DNA of 64,000 nucleotides, taken from assembly GCF_004362145.1 (NCBI RefSeq), contig NZ_SNXC01000010.1, forward strand, positions 434,001 through 498,000, written 5' to 3'. Both the position numbers and the translations under genes were made by a program. The notes beneath the pieces are model-generated. The model ran no database searches, had not been told where the DNA came from, and was given only the letters and a program-made list of their open reading frames with translations. How positions within the stretch are numbered: position 1 is the stretch's first letter; each line of letters begins with the position of its first letter. Source of the DNA: Marinomonas balearica. GTDB taxonomy: Bacteria; Pseudomonadota; Gammaproteobacteria; Pseudomonadales; Marinomonadaceae. Below are positions 18,565 to 29,220 of the stretch, in pieces.

Positions 18565-19634
18565 GTCAGGAAAGAACGGTTGTTATTATGGCGGGCGGTA
18601 CAGGTGGGCATATATACCCTGCTCTCGCGTGTGCGAATCGCTTTAGTCAGTTGGGGTTTAAAGTTGTCTGGCTAGGTTCGAAAGGTGGGATGGAAGAAAG
18701 TATTGTGCCAGCACACAATATCCCATTAGAGGTTATTTCGATCAAAGGTGTTAGAGGAAAAGGGTTGTTGGGGCTCGCAAAAGCACCTTTTCAAGTTCTT
18801 CATGCCATTGGTCAGGCCGTCGCTATATTGCGCACTTTAAAACCTTCTGTCGTTCTTGGAATGGGAGGTTTTGTCGCAGGACCTGGCGGCGTGGCTGCTA
18901 AAATGTTAGGTATTCCGCTTGTTATCCACGAGCAAAATGCGATTGCAGGAACCACAAATAAGTTACTTTCGAAAGTAGCTACGCTTAAGTTACAGGCATT
19001 TGATGGGGCTCTTCCAGCTGCATTGACTGTAGGAAACCCAGTAAGAGACGATATATTAAGTCAAGATGTGCGAGCCGCTCGTTCGAATGTTTCGCGTCCT
19101 TTAAAGTTACTGGTTGTAGGCGGTAGCTTGGGTGCAAGAGCAATTAATGAGTTGATTCCGGAGTTTTTGGCTGAATGGCAGGGAAGTGAGCGACTTGATG
19201 TTTGGCATCAAACTGGACGAAACAACATTGATGAAGTTCAGTTATCCTATCAAAATCATGGAATTGAAAGTGCTCGCGTCGAACCTTATATCGAGAATAT
19301 GGCTCAAGCTTATTATTGGGCGGACATCGTTGTTTGTCGTGCTGGGGCTATGACAGTAAGTGAGCTTGCTGTCGCTGGTCTGCCGTCTATCTTAATTCCT
19401 TTTCCTCATGCTATTGATGATCATCAAACAGAAAATGCGAAACATTTATCAAAGCTCGGCGGTGCATTTTTGTTGCCGCAGTCTGATTTAAATGTTCCGA
19501 CAGTCGCAAAATTACTTCAATCCGTTGTAACGGATCAGGATAAGTTAAAAGAAATGGGCGAGAGTGCAAAAAGGCTTGCTTTGCCTGATGCTACTCAGAA
19601 TGTAGTGTCGAACTGTTTAAGGTATGCAAAATAA
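18561..19634 (+). CDS. murG: Lipid II synthase MurG (GlcNAc transferase)
   Basis: Transfers GlcNAc from UDP-GlcNAc to lipid I on the inner face of the membrane, giving lipid II. The 357-aa GT28 enzyme has the N-terminal G-loop [16 protein letters not shown] (about 9-24), a second glycine loop [14 protein letters not shown] (about 181), [13 protein letters not shown], and the donor-binding [26 protein letters not shown]. The start is GTG at 18561, overlapping the ftsW stop by 4 nt, with AAGGTG about 8 nt upstream. It overlaps murC by one base. Confidence 0.98.
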   Translation: MSQERTVVIMAGGTGGHIYPALACANRFSQLGFKVVWLGSKGGMEESIVPAHNIPLEVISIKGVRGKGLLGLAKAPFQVLHAIGQAVAILRTLKPSVVLGMGGFVAGPGGVAAKMLGIPLVIHEQNAIAGTTNKLLSKVATLKLQAFDGALPAALTVGNPVRDDILSQDVRAARSNVSRPLKLLVVGGSLGARAINELIPEFLAEWQGSERLDVWHQTGRNNIDEVQLSYQNHGIESARVEPYIENMAQAYYWADIVVCRAGAMTVSELAVAGLPSILIPFPHAIDDHQTENAKHLSKLGGAFLLPQSDLNVPTVAKLLQSVVTDQDKLKEMGESAKRLALPDATQNVVSNCLRYAK

Positions 19635-21061
19635 TGAATGAAAATAAATTTCAATACGATATTCCTGCAATGCGTAGAATTCAAAAGGTGCACTTTATCG
19701 GTATTGGTGGTGTTGGTATGTGTGGAATCGCTGAGGTTCTTCATAATCAAGGGTATCAAGTTTCTGGCTCGGATATTAAAACAAGCTCTACTACGCAACG
19801 TTTGGAAGATATGGGTATCGGTGTCTACATCGGGCACAAAGAAGAGAATGTGTTCGATGCTCACGTTATTGTCGTTTCTACAGCGATAAATGAGGAGAAC
19901 CCTGAAATAAAATGGGGGAAAGAGCATCGAATTCCTATCGTAAGACGAGCTGAAATGCTCGCTGAATTGATGCGCTATCGCCATGGTATTGCCGTTGCAG
20001 GTACTCATGGAAAAACGACAACGACGAGCTTAATGTCGTCAATTTTAACGGCAACAGGAGATGCTCCCACGTTTGTAATTGGTGGGAAGCTGACAAGTGC
20101 TGGCACCAATGCTCAACTTGGCAGCAGTAAATACCTTGTTGCTGAAGCTGATGAAAGTGACGCATCGTTTCTGCACTTGCAGCCACAAACGGTGATTGTG
20201 ACTAATATTGATGAAGATCATATGGACACGTATCAAGGGGACTTTGAACAGGTAAAGCGCACATTTATTGAATTTATACATAATTTGCCATTTTACGGAT
20301 TGGCTGTCTTGTGTATTGATGATGAAAATGTGCGGTCGATTTTGCCTGAATTGAGTCGTCCGGTTTTGACCTACGGTATTGAGAGTGAGGCGGACTTTTA
20401 CGCTACTGATATCAAGCAATCAGGGCGCTACTGTGAATTTCTAGCACACCTGCCTGAAGGGGAGCCAATTAGGATTCGATTGCCTATGCCGGGTAAACAT
20501 AATGTCTTAAATGCATTGGCGACGATCGCAGTTGCGAGTGATTTAGGGGTGGACCCAAAAATTATTCAGGCTGGGTTAATGGGATTTGAAGGTGTTGGGC
20601 GAAGATTTCAAGAGATGGATCCCCTTGAATTATCATCGGGCGGTAAGGTTATGTTTGTTGATGACTACGGACATCACCCTAGTGAGGTGTTAGCGACGGT
20701 TAATGCAATACGAGATGGTTGGCAAGATAAGCGTTTGGTCATGGTGTATCAGCCTCATCGCTTCACTCGCACGCGAGATCTCTATGAGGACTTTGTGCGT
20801 GTTTTATCTAAAGTGGATGTGTTGATTTTGCTAGATGTATATGCTGCGGGTGAAACGCCTATTAGCGGAGCGGACAGTAAATCTCTTTGTGGTAGCATTC
20901 GGATGCGAGGAAATGTTGATCCTATTCATGTCCGTGATGAAAGCGAGTTACAGTCTATTTTAGCTAATGTGTTGCGTGATGACGATTTGTTGATTACTCA
21001 AGGAGCTGGGAATATAGGTGTTATTTCTCGTAAGCTTGCTGCAACAGGAGTGATAAATTAA
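19634..21061 (+). CDS. murC: UDP-MurNAc--L-alanine ligase MurC
   Basis: Adds L-alanine to UDP-MurNAc, the first peptide step of the pathway. The 475-aa ligase shows [18 protein letters not shown] (about 20-37), the ATP loop [15 protein letters not shown] (about 121), [19 protein letters not shown] and the C-terminal [14 protein letters not shown] and [13 protein letters not shown]. It shares one base with murG and one with ddl, so the stop of one and the start of the next are almost fused. Confidence 0.98.
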   Translation: MNENKFQYDIPAMRRIQKVHFIGIGGVGMCGIAEVLHNQGYQVSGSDIKTSSTTQRLEDMGIGVYIGHKEENVFDAHVIVVSTAINEENPEIKWGKEHRIPIVRRAEMLAELMRYRHGIAVAGTHGKTTTTSLMSSILTATGDAPTFVIGGKLTSAGTNAQLGSSKYLVAEADESDASFLHLQPQTVIVTNIDEDHMDTYQGDFEQVKRTFIEFIHNLPFYGLAVLCIDDENVRSILPELSRPVLTYGIESEADFYATDIKQSGRYCEFLAHLPEGEPIRIRLPMPGKHNVLNALATIAVASDLGVDPKIIQAGLMGFEGVGRRFQEMDPLELSSGGKVMFVDDYGHHPSEVLATVNAIRDGWQDKRLVMVYQPHRFTRTRDLYEDFVRVLSKVDVLILLDVYAAGETPISGADSKSLCGSIRMRGNVDPIHVRDESELQSILANVLRDDDLLITQGAGNIGVISRKLAATGVIN

Positions 21062-22008
21062 TGAAATTACAAGATGCTCGTATTGCGGTTCTATATGGTG
21101 GTAAATGTGCTGAGAGAGAGGTTTCTCTTGAGTCTGGAGGCTTGATACTAGAGGCTCTTATAGGGAAAGGGTACGATGCGTTTGGCATTGATTTGTTTGG
21201 TGAGCAGCGAAACAGTGATCCAATAGCCCAGTTAACTGCTGAGAAATTTGATGTTGCTTTTATTGCCTTGCATGGTGGTGATGGAGAGGATGGTCATATA
21301 CAGGCTGTATTAGATTTATTGTCAAAGCCATATACAGGAAGTCGTCAACTTGCGTGTGCTTTAGCGATGGATAAATTGATGACGAAAAAGTTATGGATAG
21401 GAATGGGAATCCCCACGCCGGAGTACATATCAGGTGCAGGTAAGGTTTCCATCGAATCCATAGAGCGTCAGCTTGAATATCCAGTGATCGTAAAACCATC
21501 CCGTGAAGGCTCCACTTTAGGCATTAGTAAAGCTGAAAATGCTGACCAATTGCGTGTCGCTCTCGAAGATGCTCTTAAGTACGATTCGGATATTTTGGTA
21601 GAAGAATTTATTGAGGGTCCTGAATTTACAGTGACCATTATTGATGATGAAGTTTATCCTGTCATTGGCTTAAAACCGTCTGAAGATCATCAGCTTTATG
21701 ATTATGATGCTAAGTATCTGGCTGACGATACCGAGTATTTGCTTCCCTGTGGATTAAGTGATTTAGAAGAGTCACAACTTAAGGCTTTGTCTCTTGAGGC
21801 TTATAAAGCTGTTGGTTGTGAGGGATGGGGGCGAGTCGATGTAATGCGACGGATGAATGGTCACTTTTCTGTGCTTGAGGTAAATACTTCTCCGGGAATG
21901 ACGTCTCACAGTCTAGTTCCTATGTCGGCGGCCTCTACTGGCATGAAATACCAAGACCTAGTTGAAAGAATATTAAACTCTGCATGGAGCTCAACTAACG
22001 GTGTCTAA
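21061..22008 (+). CDS. ddlB: D-alanine--D-alanine ligase (DdlB type)
   Basis: Makes the D-Ala-D-Ala dipeptide that MurF attaches. The 315-aa ATP-grasp enzyme has VLYGGKCAEREVSLESG (about 10-26), ALHGGDGEDGHIQAVLDLL, PVIVKPSREGSTLGISKA (about 141) and EVNTSPGMTSHSLVPMSA (about 278). ATG at 21061 overlaps the murC stop by one base. Its place inside dcw, between murC and ftsQ, marks it as the DdlB copy; a DdlA paralogue may exist elsewhere. Confidence 0.97.
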   Translation: MKLQDARIAVLYGGKCAEREVSLESGGLILEALIGKGYDAFGIDLFGEQRNSDPIAQLTAEKFDVAFIALHGGDGEDGHIQAVLDLLSKPYTGSRQLACALAMDKLMTKKLWIGMGIPTPEYISGAGKVSIESIERQLEYPVIVKPSREGSTLGISKAENADQLRVALEDALKYDSDILVEEFIEGPEFTVTIIDDEVYPVIGLKPSEDHQLYDYDAKYLADDTEYLLPCGLSDLEESQLKALSLEAYKAVGCEGWGRVDVMRRMNGHFSVLEVNTSPGMTSHSLVPMSAASTGMKYQDLVERILNSAWSSTNGV

Positions 22009-22011
22009 AAA

Positions 22012-22701
22012 ATGCGTTTAGCGGCATTGATTGGAGCGATTTCGCTCATTGTGTTCGCTGTTTTTCAGGGAGAGAAAGACAGTGCGCCCAATGAACGTTG
22101 GTTTGCAGTTAAGAGCATTGAAATCGCAGGGGATCTAATTAACGCGGATCGACAACAGCTTCAATTTGCTTACAGTGTTTTGCTTGGAGAGAGTCTGTTG
22201 ACTTTGTCTTTAGAGCGGGCTGAGAGCGTTGCGCTGTCGCCAGAGTGGGTTGAAAGTGTAAGAATTCGCAAGGTTTGGCCAGACAAAATTGTTGTTGAGG
22301 TCAGTGAGCATAAACCAATAGCGCATTGGAATTCTAGGCAGGTTATTACCTCTAACGGGGAGGTGATTGCACCAAAAAACGGTGAAATTCTGCCACTGGC
22401 GAATTTAGAGGGGCCGGATGCGAGTAGTCAAATTGCATTAGACCAGTTTGGTTTGATGAGTCAAATGTTGTCAAACTCTAAATTAAGGATCAAAGAGTTG
22501 GTTCTTGAGGAGCGTGGCGCTTGGAATATCAAGTTTCAAAACGGTGTATATGTAAAACTTGGTCGAGACAAGGTTTTAGAACGTTTACAGCGATTTATTG
22601 CCGTGTATAAAAGTGATTTATCAGGTAAAATAAAGAATATTTTGTTAGTTGATGCTCGGTATCCTCATGGAGTATCGGTGCAATGGAACAAAAAATTATA
22701 A
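22012..22701 (+). CDS. ftsQ: Cell division protein FtsQ
   Basis: Bitopic divisome protein that recruits FtsL and FtsB. At 229 aa it is shorter than the roughly 275 aa of E. coli FtsQ because the cytoplasmic tail is nearly absent: the protein begins MRLAALIGAISLIVFAVF, so the membrane segment starts almost at residue 1. The POTRA domain follows (about 30-100: FAVKSIEIAGDL then VESVRIRKVWPDKIVVEVSEHKPIAHWN). The C-terminal beta domain ends in VDARYPHGVSVQWNKK. ATG is 3 nt after the ddlB stop and has no good ribosome site, so it probably depends on translation of ddlB. Next gene is 67 bp away. Confidence 0.95.
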   Translation: MRLAALIGAISLIVFAVFQGEKDSAPNERWFAVKSIEIAGDLINADRQQLQFAYSVLLGESLLTLSLERAESVALSPEWVESVRIRKVWPDKIVVEVSEHKPIAHWNSRQVITSNGEVIAPKNGEILPLANLEGPDASSQIALDQFGLMSQMLSNSKLRIKELVLEERGAWNIKFQNGVYVKLGRDKVLERLQRFIAVYKSDLSGKIKNILLVDARYPHGVSVQWNKKL

Positions 22702-22703
22702 AT

Positions 22704-22732
22704 TTGGCTTACATGTTGCTTTCAGATATGTA
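22704..22732 (+). promoter_or_regulatory. Candidate internal promoter for ftsA-ftsZ
   Basis: TTGGCT (22704-22709), a 17-nt spacer and TATGTA (22727-22732) lie in the 67-bp gap between ftsQ and ftsA, the widest gap between rsmH and ftsA in the cluster. E. coli drives ftsA and ftsZ partly from promoters inside and near ftsQ, so a promoter is expected around here. The match is moderate and untested. Confidence 0.3.
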
Positions 22733-22768
22733 TAAAAGTTGCGATTTAGCTAGAGCTAGGAAGGTTGA

Positions 22769-24040
22769 ATGATAGTTGGCTTAGACGTTGGCACATCAAA
22801 GGTTACTTGTGTAGTAGGCGAGATGCTTGATGATGGTGACGTTGAAATTGTTGGTATTGGTACTCACCCTGCTAAAGGCATGAAAAGAGGTGTTGTTATT
22901 AATATTGAATCTACAGTTCAGTCTATTCAAAGAGCTGTAGAAGAAGCAGAGTTGATGGCTGGCTGTAATATTCACTCGGTTTATGTCAGTGTTGCTGGAA
23001 GTCATATTCGAAGCCAAAACTCTCATGGTATTGTTGCGGTTAAGGACGGAGAAGTTCAAAAAGAGGACATTGAGCGAGTAATCGATGCTGCGCAAGCAGT
23101 ACCAATCTCATCAGATCAGCGTCTTCTTCATGTTTTGCCGCAAGAGTTTCAAATCGACTCTCAAGAAGGTATTAGAGATCCTTTAGGGATGTCTGGTGTG
23201 CGTTTGGAGGCAAATGTTCACCTAGTATCTGGCGCAGCAAACGCCGTCATGAACGTTGAAAAGTGCATTAAGAAGTGTGGTTTGGGTGTTGATGGCGTTA
23301 TTTTGTCGCAGTTGGCAGCCAGCGATACGAGTTTGAGTGAAGACGAGAAGGAGCTTGGTGTCTGCCTTGTTGATGTAGGTGCGGGAACGTCAGACATTGC
23401 TGTTTGGGTTGATGGTGCATTGCACCATACGTCTGTCGTGCCAGTCGCAGGTGATCAAGTAACTAATGATATTTCTATGGCGTTGCGAACGCCAACTGTT
23501 CACGCAGAAGATATAAAAATTAAATATGCGTGCGCATTATCATCATTAGCTTCTGCTGATCAGGTGATAGATGTACCAAGTGTAGGTGATCGTCAGTCTC
23601 GCTCAATATCACGACATGCATTGGCAGAGGTGGTAGAGGCAAGATACGAAGAAATTTATCAGCTTATTTATGATGAGTTACAGCGAAGTGGTTTCGCTGA
23701 GCGTATTCCTGCTGGAATAGTTATAACGGGTGGTACGGCATTGATGGAAGGTGCTGTCGAGCTTGCGGAGCGTATCTTTGATATGCCTGTTCGATTGGCA
23801 ACACCTGCTAGGATTAAAGGGATTTCGGAAATTGTCGACAACTCTATGTATGCGACAAGTGTTGGTTTATTAGCAAATGGAAATGCTGGAATGGATGAAG
23901 TAAGTGCTGAACCTTCAAATGTTTTGAGGGCTGGAAATAGTAGAAATTCACAAGATTATAGCAGTGATGAAATCAAGCCGTCTTTCAGTGCAGCGAAAGC
24001 TTGGCATAAAGTAAAAAATTGGTTTCAAAGTTATATTTAA
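22769..24040 (+). CDS. ftsA: Cell division protein FtsA
   Basis: Actin-like membrane tether of the Z ring. The 423-aa protein has the ATP-binding phosphate-1 loop VGLDVGTSKVTCVVGE at the very start, the 1C domain region, phosphate-2 DVGAGTSDIAVW (about 206-217) and the adenosine motif VITGGTALMEGAVELAE (about 320). The C-terminus, KAWHKVKNWFQSYI, is the amphipathic membrane-targeting helix. The start at 22769 is fixed by an in-frame TGA just upstream and follows AGGAAGG. ftsZ starts 42 bp after its stop codon. Confidence 0.98.
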   Translation: MIVGLDVGTSKVTCVVGEMLDDGDVEIVGIGTHPAKGMKRGVVINIESTVQSIQRAVEEAELMAGCNIHSVYVSVAGSHIRSQNSHGIVAVKDGEVQKEDIERVIDAAQAVPISSDQRLLHVLPQEFQIDSQEGIRDPLGMSGVRLEANVHLVSGAANAVMNVEKCIKKCGLGVDGVILSQLAASDTSLSEDEKELGVCLVDVGAGTSDIAVWVDGALHHTSVVPVAGDQVTNDISMALRTPTVHAEDIKIKYACALSSLASADQVIDVPSVGDRQSRSISRHALAEVVEARYEEIYQLIYDELQRSGFAERIPAGIVITGGTALMEGAVELAERIFDMPVRLATPARIKGISEIVDNSMYATSVGLLANGNAGMDEVSAEPSNVLRAGNSRNSQDYSSDEIKPSFSAAKAWHKVKNWFQSYI

Positions 24041-24082
24041 TAATTGTCATTTTGGCAGCAGATTTTTAGGAGCGTGTCGCCC

Positions 24083-25321
24083 ATGAATGTGTTTGATTTA
24101 GCAGATGAAAATTTATCCGACAATGCTGTCATAAAGGTTGTTGGTGTTGGTGGTGGTGGCGGTAATGCAGTTCGTCATATGTTGGAAAATCAACTAGAAG
24201 GCGTGGAATTTATCTGTGCCAATACCGATTCAAAAGCTTTGATGGGATTGGATTCGGGTGTTACCTTGCAGCTTGGTACTACCGTTACTAAGGGGCTTGG
24301 AGCGGGGGCTAATCCGTCAGTAGGGCGTGACTCAGCTTTAGAGGATCAGGAAAAAATCACTCAGCTCCTTACAGGGGCTGATATGGTATTTATTACAGCA
24401 GGCATGGGTGGAGGTACCGGAACGGGTGCGGCCCCTGTTATTGCGCAAGTAGCGAGAGATTTGGGGATTCTTACTGTTGCAGTAGTCACTAAACCGTTTC
24501 CTTTTGAAGGTCGTCGTCGTGCAAAAGTGGCTGATGCTGGGCTTCAAGAATTGCGGGAGAATGTTGATTCTCTTATTACGGTCCCCAACGAGCGTTTACT
24601 TCCTGTATTAGGAAAAAATATTTCTCTTTTGAAGGCGTTTGGTGAAGCAAACAATGTTTTGTTTAACGCTGTTCAAGGTATTACAGACCTTATTATGCGC
24701 CCTGGTTTGATTAACGTTGACTTTGCAGACGTTAAGACGGTTATGTCCGAAATGGGGATGGCAATGATGGGGACTGGTGCTGCAATTGGTGAGGATCGTG
24801 CTCGTGTTGCTGCAGAAGCGGCAATACACAACCCTTTGCTTGAAGATATTAATTTAAAAGGTGCCCGTGGGGTGCTGGTTAATATTACGGCGAACGAAGA
24901 AGTCGGGCTTTCTGAATTTACTGAAGTAGGTGGAATCATTGAAGAGTATGCATCTGAAGATGCAACCGTCGTAATTGGTTGTGCTATTGACCCTTCTGTG
25001 GAAGATGAAATGCGTGTGACTGTGGTCGCGACTGGTTTGGAAGGTAATAGTTCGAATGTTGAAATGAAAGTGGCTGTGGGTGATGTGTCCGCTGCTAAGT
25101 CGGTTTCTAGTCAGGCTCCTACTTCTTCCGGTGCTACTCCTGTGGTCGAGACAGTGTCAAAGCCTGTCGTGACAGCTTCTGTTGTGCAAAAAGAAGAAGC
25201 GACTTCTTCGGAAGATGTTCAGGCTAAGGTGAGTGAAAAAACTCAAGAGTCATCGAAGGGGGCGGAGGATCAGTTGTCATATCTAGATATCCCTGCGTTC
25301 TTGCGTCGTCAAGCTGATTAA
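24083..25321 (+). CDS. ftsZ: Cell division GTPase FtsZ
   Basis: Tubulin homologue that forms the Z ring. I start it at ATG 24083 ([11 protein letters not shown]), preceded by AGGAG at 24069-24073, rather than at an in-frame codon 39 bp earlier. The 412-aa protein shows [15 protein letters not shown], the tubulin signature [16 protein letters not shown] (about 100), and [12 protein letters not shown] Ser/Val/Glu-rich linker of about 60 residues leads to the conserved C-terminal peptide [12 protein letters not shown], which binds FtsA and ZipA. A hairpin begins at the last base of its stop codon. Confidence 0.98.
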   Translation: MNVFDLADENLSDNAVIKVVGVGGGGGNAVRHMLENQLEGVEFICANTDSKALMGLDSGVTLQLGTTVTKGLGAGANPSVGRDSALEDQEKITQLLTGADMVFITAGMGGGTGTGAAPVIAQVARDLGILTVAVVTKPFPFEGRRRAKVADAGLQELRENVDSLITVPNERLLPVLGKNISLLKAFGEANNVLFNAVQGITDLIMRPGLINVDFADVKTVMSEMGMAMMGTGAAIGEDRARVAAEAAIHNPLLEDINLKGARGVLVNITANEEVGLSEFTEVGGIIEEYASEDATVVIGCAIDPSVEDEMRVTVVATGLEGNSSNVEMKVAVGDVSAAKSVSSQAPTSSGATPVVETVSKPVVTASVVQKEEATSSEDVQAKVSEKTQESSKGAEDQLSYLDIPAFLRRQAD

Positions 25322-25343
25322 TTTGCGTAAAAATTACGCAAAT
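25321..25343 (+). other. Hairpin at the ftsZ stop codon
   Basis: ATTTGCGTAA (25321-25330) pairs perfectly with TTACGCAAAT (25334-25343) across a 3-nt loop. No T-run follows, so it is not a normal terminator; it could stabilise the ftsZ end of the mRNA, mark a processing site or pause transcription before lpxC. Confidence 0.5.
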
Positions 25344-25426
25344 TAATGGCTTTGAATTGTATAAAAATTAGATAGTTGATAATATTCTCATTAATTAACT
25401 GTCTGTAATGAAACTGTAGGAAAAGA

Positions 25427-26341
25427 ATGGTACGTCAGCGCACACTGAAAAATATTATCCGCGCTACCGGGGTTGGTTTGCACTCTGGTGAAAAAGTGTA
25501 TTTAACACTTAAGCCAGCTCCAGCTAATACTGGTATTGTATTTGTGCGGACAGATCTTGAGCCGCCTTTAGAAATAGTCGGCGATGCTCGCGCTGTTGGC
25601 TCAACGAACTTTGCTACTGCTCTGTGTTCTGGGGACGTTAAGATAAGTACAGTTGAACATCTTATGTCAGCAATGGCTGGCTTGGGTGTTGATAATGCCT
25701 ATGTTGAGGTTAGCGCTAGTGAAATCCCATTGATGGATGGCAGTGCCAGTCCATTTGTCTTCTTGTTGCAGTCGGCTGGCCTCGAAGAGCAGGATGCACC
25801 GAAGAAGTTCATTCGTATTACTAAACCTATACGAGTTGATGAAGGTGATAAATATGCCATTTTGGAGCCACATTCAGGCTTTAGGTTATCGTTTACCATC
25901 GACTTTGATCACCCTGCGATTGGTGAGGATGTTCAAAATACATCAATAGATTTTTCTACGACGACGTTTGTAAAAGAAATCAGTCGTGCCCGTACGTTTG
26001 GGTTTATGAAAGATCTAGAGTATTTTAAGAATAACGATTTGGCTCGTGGCGCCAATATGGATAACGCGATTGTCCTTGATGATTTCAAAGTGTTGAACGA
26101 TGAAGGGCTTCGTTATAGAGATGAGCTCGTTAGGCATAAAGTGCTAGATGCAATCGGTGACTTGTACTTGTTAGGCCATAGCTTAATTGGTGAGTACAAA
26201 GCTCATAAGTCGGGTCATGCGTTAAATAATAAATTGTTGCTTGCTTTACTTGAGCGTCAAGATGCTTGGGAATATGTTTCCTTTGAAGATGAAGCGCAAG
26301 AGATGCCTATTTCTTTTGTTGAGCCTGTAGCGGCAAATTAA
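25427..26341 (+). CDS. lpxC: UDP-3-O-acyl-GlcNAc deacetylase LpxC
   Basis: Zinc-dependent deacetylase, the committed step of lipid A synthesis. The 304-aa protein has [18 protein letters not shown] (zinc His in the first domain, about H78), [16 protein letters not shown], the active-site segment [12 protein letters not shown] and [15 protein letters not shown] (zinc His and Asp, about 237-241). All ligands are present. It is 105 bp downstream of ftsZ, as in most gammaproteobacteria, and ends in a very strong terminator. In E. coli its level is set by FtsH proteolysis; the C-terminus here, EPVAAN, is compatible with such a degron but proves nothing. Confidence 0.98.
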   Translation: MVRQRTLKNIIRATGVGLHSGEKVYLTLKPAPANTGIVFVRTDLEPPLEIVGDARAVGSTNFATALCSGDVKISTVEHLMSAMAGLGVDNAYVEVSASEIPLMDGSASPFVFLLQSAGLEEQDAPKKFIRITKPIRVDEGDKYAILEPHSGFRLSFTIDFDHPAIGEDVQNTSIDFSTTTFVKEISRARTFGFMKDLEYFKNNDLARGANMDNAIVLDDFKVLNDEGLRYRDELVRHKVLDAIGDLYLLGHSLIGEYKAHKSGHALNNKLLLALLERQDAWEYVSFEDEAQEMPISFVEPVAAN

Positions 26342-26368
26342 TTGACTGCAAAATATGCAGTCAGTTGT

Positions 26369-26414
26369 ATAGACACAAAAAAGCCAGACTAAAGTCTGGC
26401 TTTTTTGTGTCTAT
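26369..26414 (+). terminator. Long perfect terminator after lpxC
   Basis: A 21-bp perfect inverted repeat: the core GCCAGAC (26383-26389) pairs with GTCTGGC (26394-26400) across TAAA, extended outward by A-runs pairing with T-runs and by ATAGACAC with GTGTCTAT. A smaller hairpin, TGACTGCA (26343-26350) with TGCAGTCA (26356-26363), precedes it. Together they close the dcw-lpxC transcription unit before secA. Confidence 0.92.
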
Positions 26415-26492
26415 ACACTTGTTATTTCATGTTTTGCCCCACATTACCATGTTAAACTCTAACCACTATAAATTTAGCGACGTTGAAATAAG

Positions 26493-29207
26493 ATGCTAGG
26501 AACAGTCATTAAGAAAGTTATCGGTACAAAGAATGACCGAGAAGTTAAAAAATACAAAAAAGTTGTTAATCAGATCAATCAACTAGAAGAGGCATTCTCC
26601 TCCCTAAATGATGATGAACTTATGGCTAAGACATCAGAGTTCAGGTCGCGTCTAGATAAAGGAGAGGAGTTAGATGCACTTCTCCCTGAGGCTTTTGCAA
26701 CCGTGCGAGAAGCCAGTAAGCGAATCATGGGGATGCGACATTTTGATGTTCAGCTAATTGGTGCCATGGTTCTCAATAAGGGATCAATCGCTGAAATGCG
26801 TACTGGTGAAGGTAAAACCCTGGTAGCAACTTTGGCTGTTTATCTGAATGCGTTAACTTCAAAAGGTGTTCACGTAGTTACTGTGAATGATTATCTTGCG
26901 AAGCGTGACGCAAACTGGATGCGCCCATTGTATGAGTTTCTTGATTTAAGTGTCGGCGTTGTATTTGCTGGCCAGGAGAAAGAAGAAAAGCGAGCGGCGT
27001 ATTTGAGCGATATCACGTACGGCACAAACAACGAGTTTGGCTTCGACTATCTGCGTGACAACATGGTTTTCAGAATGGAAGATCGTGTGCAGCGTGATCT
27101 TAACTTTGCGGTGGTCGATGAAGTTGACTCGATCTTGATTGATGAGGCGCGTACGCCTTTAATCATTTCTGGCGCCGTTGAAGACAGTTCTGAGCAATAT
27201 GAAAAAATCAATAAGCTGATTCCTTTGCTAATAAAGCAAGAGGAAGAGGTTGAAGGTGCCGAAGAAGTTGCAGTTGGGCATTACACTTTTGACGAGGCTC
27301 AGAAAAATATTGAGCTGACAGAAGATGGTCATCAGTTCGTTGAGGCGTGGCTGGTAGAGCAAGATATGCTTCAAGAAGGTGATAGTCTTTATTCTGCGTC
27401 CAATTTGGCTCTTCTGCATCATGTCCATGCCTCTATGCGTGCGCATGTTATCTTCAAAAAGAATGTGGATTACGTGGTTCAGGACGGTCAGGTAGTTATT
27501 GTTGATGAGCATACTGGTCGAACAATGGCTGGGCGTCGTTGGTCTGAAGGTATTCATCAGGCTGTAGAGGCTAAAGAAGGTGTTGCGATTCAAGCAGAGA
27601 GTCAAACCCTTGCCTCCACCACGTTCCAGAATTATTTTAGATTGTATGAGAAACTGTCTGGGATGACCGGGACGGCTGATACTGAAGCGTACGAATTCCA
27701 GCAAATTTATGGATTAACTGTTGTTGTTATTCCGACCAACAAAGTTGTGCAGCGTAAAGATCATAATGATTTGATCTATATGTCAACCCAAGAAAAGTTT
27801 GAGGCGATCGTTAAGGATATCGAGGAGATTGTTAAGCAAGGGCGTCCGGTTTTAGTTGGTACGGCGTCAATTGATTACTCTGAATTGCTTTCAAGTTATC
27901 TGAATAAAGTGGGCATCGAGCATAATGTTCTTAATGCTAAGCACCATGAGCGGGAAGCTGAGATAGTGGCAGGTGCCGGACGTGCGGGTGCTGTTACGAT
28001 AGCAACCAATATGGCTGGCCGTGGTACAGACATCGTATTGGGCGGCAACCTTCAAACTGAGTTGGCTGATTTGGGTGAGGGTGCGACCGAAACTCAAATA
28101 AGTCAATTGAAATCAGATTGGGAGTCTCGACACAAGGCCGTATTGGCGGCAGGCGGATTGCATATTATTGGTACTGAGCGTCACGAATCGCGCCGTATTG
28201 ATAATCAGCTTCGTGGTCGAGCGGGTCGTCAAGGTGATGTTGGTTCGTCACGTTTTTACTTGTCTCTTGAAGACAACCTAATGCGTATTTTTATGTCTGA
28301 CCGTATCAAAAAAATGATGCAGGCGCTGGGCATGGAAAAAGGTGAAGCGATTGAGCATAAAATGGTCTCTAACGCCATTGAAAAAGCTCAGCGCAAAGTG
28401 GAAGGTAGAAACTTCGATATTCGTAAGCAGCTTCTTGAGTATGATGATGTTGCTAATGATCAACGTCAGGTTATCTATACTCAGCGTTACGATATGATGT
28501 CTTCTGATGACCTTTCTGGCGCGATTGAGTCTATGCGTGAGGAGGTTGTAGCTGGGGTTGTTGATGAGTTTATTCCGCCTCAGAGTATGTTTGATCAATG
28601 GGATCTTGAAGGGCTGGAAGAGAAGCTTAAGAATGAGTTTGGGCTTGAATTGCCAATTAAAGCTTGGGTAGAAGCGGATAAAAAACTCTACGAAGAGCCG
28701 TTACGTCAAAAAATTCTTGATGGTTTCATTGAAGATTATAAAGCGAAAGAAGAAGTGGCGGGCGCTGAGTCTATTCGAGCATTTGAGAAGCAAGTTTTAT
28801 TGCAGGTGCTTGATACTCTATGGAAAGAGCATTTGCAAACAATGGATATGCTGCGTCAAGGGATTCACCTACGTGGATATGCTCAGAAAAACCCTAAACA
28901 AGAATATAAGCGTGAATCCTTTGAGTTGTTCCAGAATCTATTGGAGCAAATTAAGTACGAAGTGATTCAAATAACTGCGCGAGTTCGAGTTCAGTCTCCA
29001 GAAGAAGCACAAAAGATTGAAGAGGCGAGAAGGTTGCAGGAGGAGCAGCTCAAAATGAGTGTGCAACATCAGCAATCAAATGCTTTTGGAGAAGACAATC
29101 AGTCGTCAGAAGAGTCGGGGTCTTCCGTACCTAAAGTCGGGCGCAATGAACCCTGCCCTTGTGGGTCGGGTAAAAAGTACAAGCAGTGTCACGGTCGGTT
29201 AGTGTAA
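26493..29207 (+). CDS. secA: Preprotein translocase ATPase SecA
   Basis: Motor ATPase of the Sec translocon; it drives unfolded preproteins through SecYEG. The 904-aa protein has [20 protein letters not shown] (Walker A, about 102-121), the DEAD-like [19 protein letters not shown] (about 209), the preprotein-binding domain, [15 protein letters not shown] and [23 protein letters not shown]-type motifs, and the C-terminal zinc motif [14 protein letters not shown] that binds SecB and phospholipid. No SecM-like arrest peptide is seen upstream. The ATG follows only a weak ribosome site. argJ starts 13 bp after the stop. Confidence 0.98.
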   Translation: MLGTVIKKVIGTKNDREVKKYKKVVNQINQLEEAFSSLNDDELMAKTSEFRSRLDKGEELDALLPEAFATVREASKRIMGMRHFDVQLIGAMVLNKGSIAEMRTGEGKTLVATLAVYLNALTSKGVHVVTVNDYLAKRDANWMRPLYEFLDLSVGVVFAGQEKEEKRAAYLSDITYGTNNEFGFDYLRDNMVFRMEDRVQRDLNFAVVDEVDSILIDEARTPLIISGAVEDSSEQYEKINKLIPLLIKQEEEVEGAEEVAVGHYTFDEAQKNIELTEDGHQFVEAWLVEQDMLQEGDSLYSASNLALLHHVHASMRAHVIFKKNVDYVVQDGQVVIVDEHTGRTMAGRRWSEGIHQAVEAKEGVAIQAESQTLASTTFQNYFRLYEKLSGMTGTADTEAYEFQQIYGLTVVVIPTNKVVQRKDHNDLIYMSTQEKFEAIVKDIEEIVKQGRPVLVGTASIDYSELLSSYLNKVGIEHNVLNAKHHEREAEIVAGAGRAGAVTIATNMAGRGTDIVLGGNLQTELADLGEGATETQISQLKSDWESRHKAVLAAGGLHIIGTERHESRRIDNQLRGRAGRQGDVGSSRFYLSLEDNLMRIFMSDRIKKMMQALGMEKGEAIEHKMVSNAIEKAQRKVEGRNFDIRKQLLEYDDVANDQRQVIYTQRYDMMSSDDLSGAIESMREEVVAGVVDEFIPPQSMFDQWDLEGLEEKLKNEFGLELPIKAWVEADKKLYEEPLRQKILDGFIEDYKAKEEVAGAESIRAFEKQVLLQVLDTLWKEHLQTMDMLRQGIHLRGYAQKNPKQEYKRESFELFQNLLEQIKYEVIQITARVRVQSPEEAQKIEEARRLQEEQLKMSVQHQQSNAFGEDNQSSEESGSSVPKVGRNEPCPCGSGKKYKQCHGRLV

Positions 29208-29220
29208 GGGGGAGATTAGA

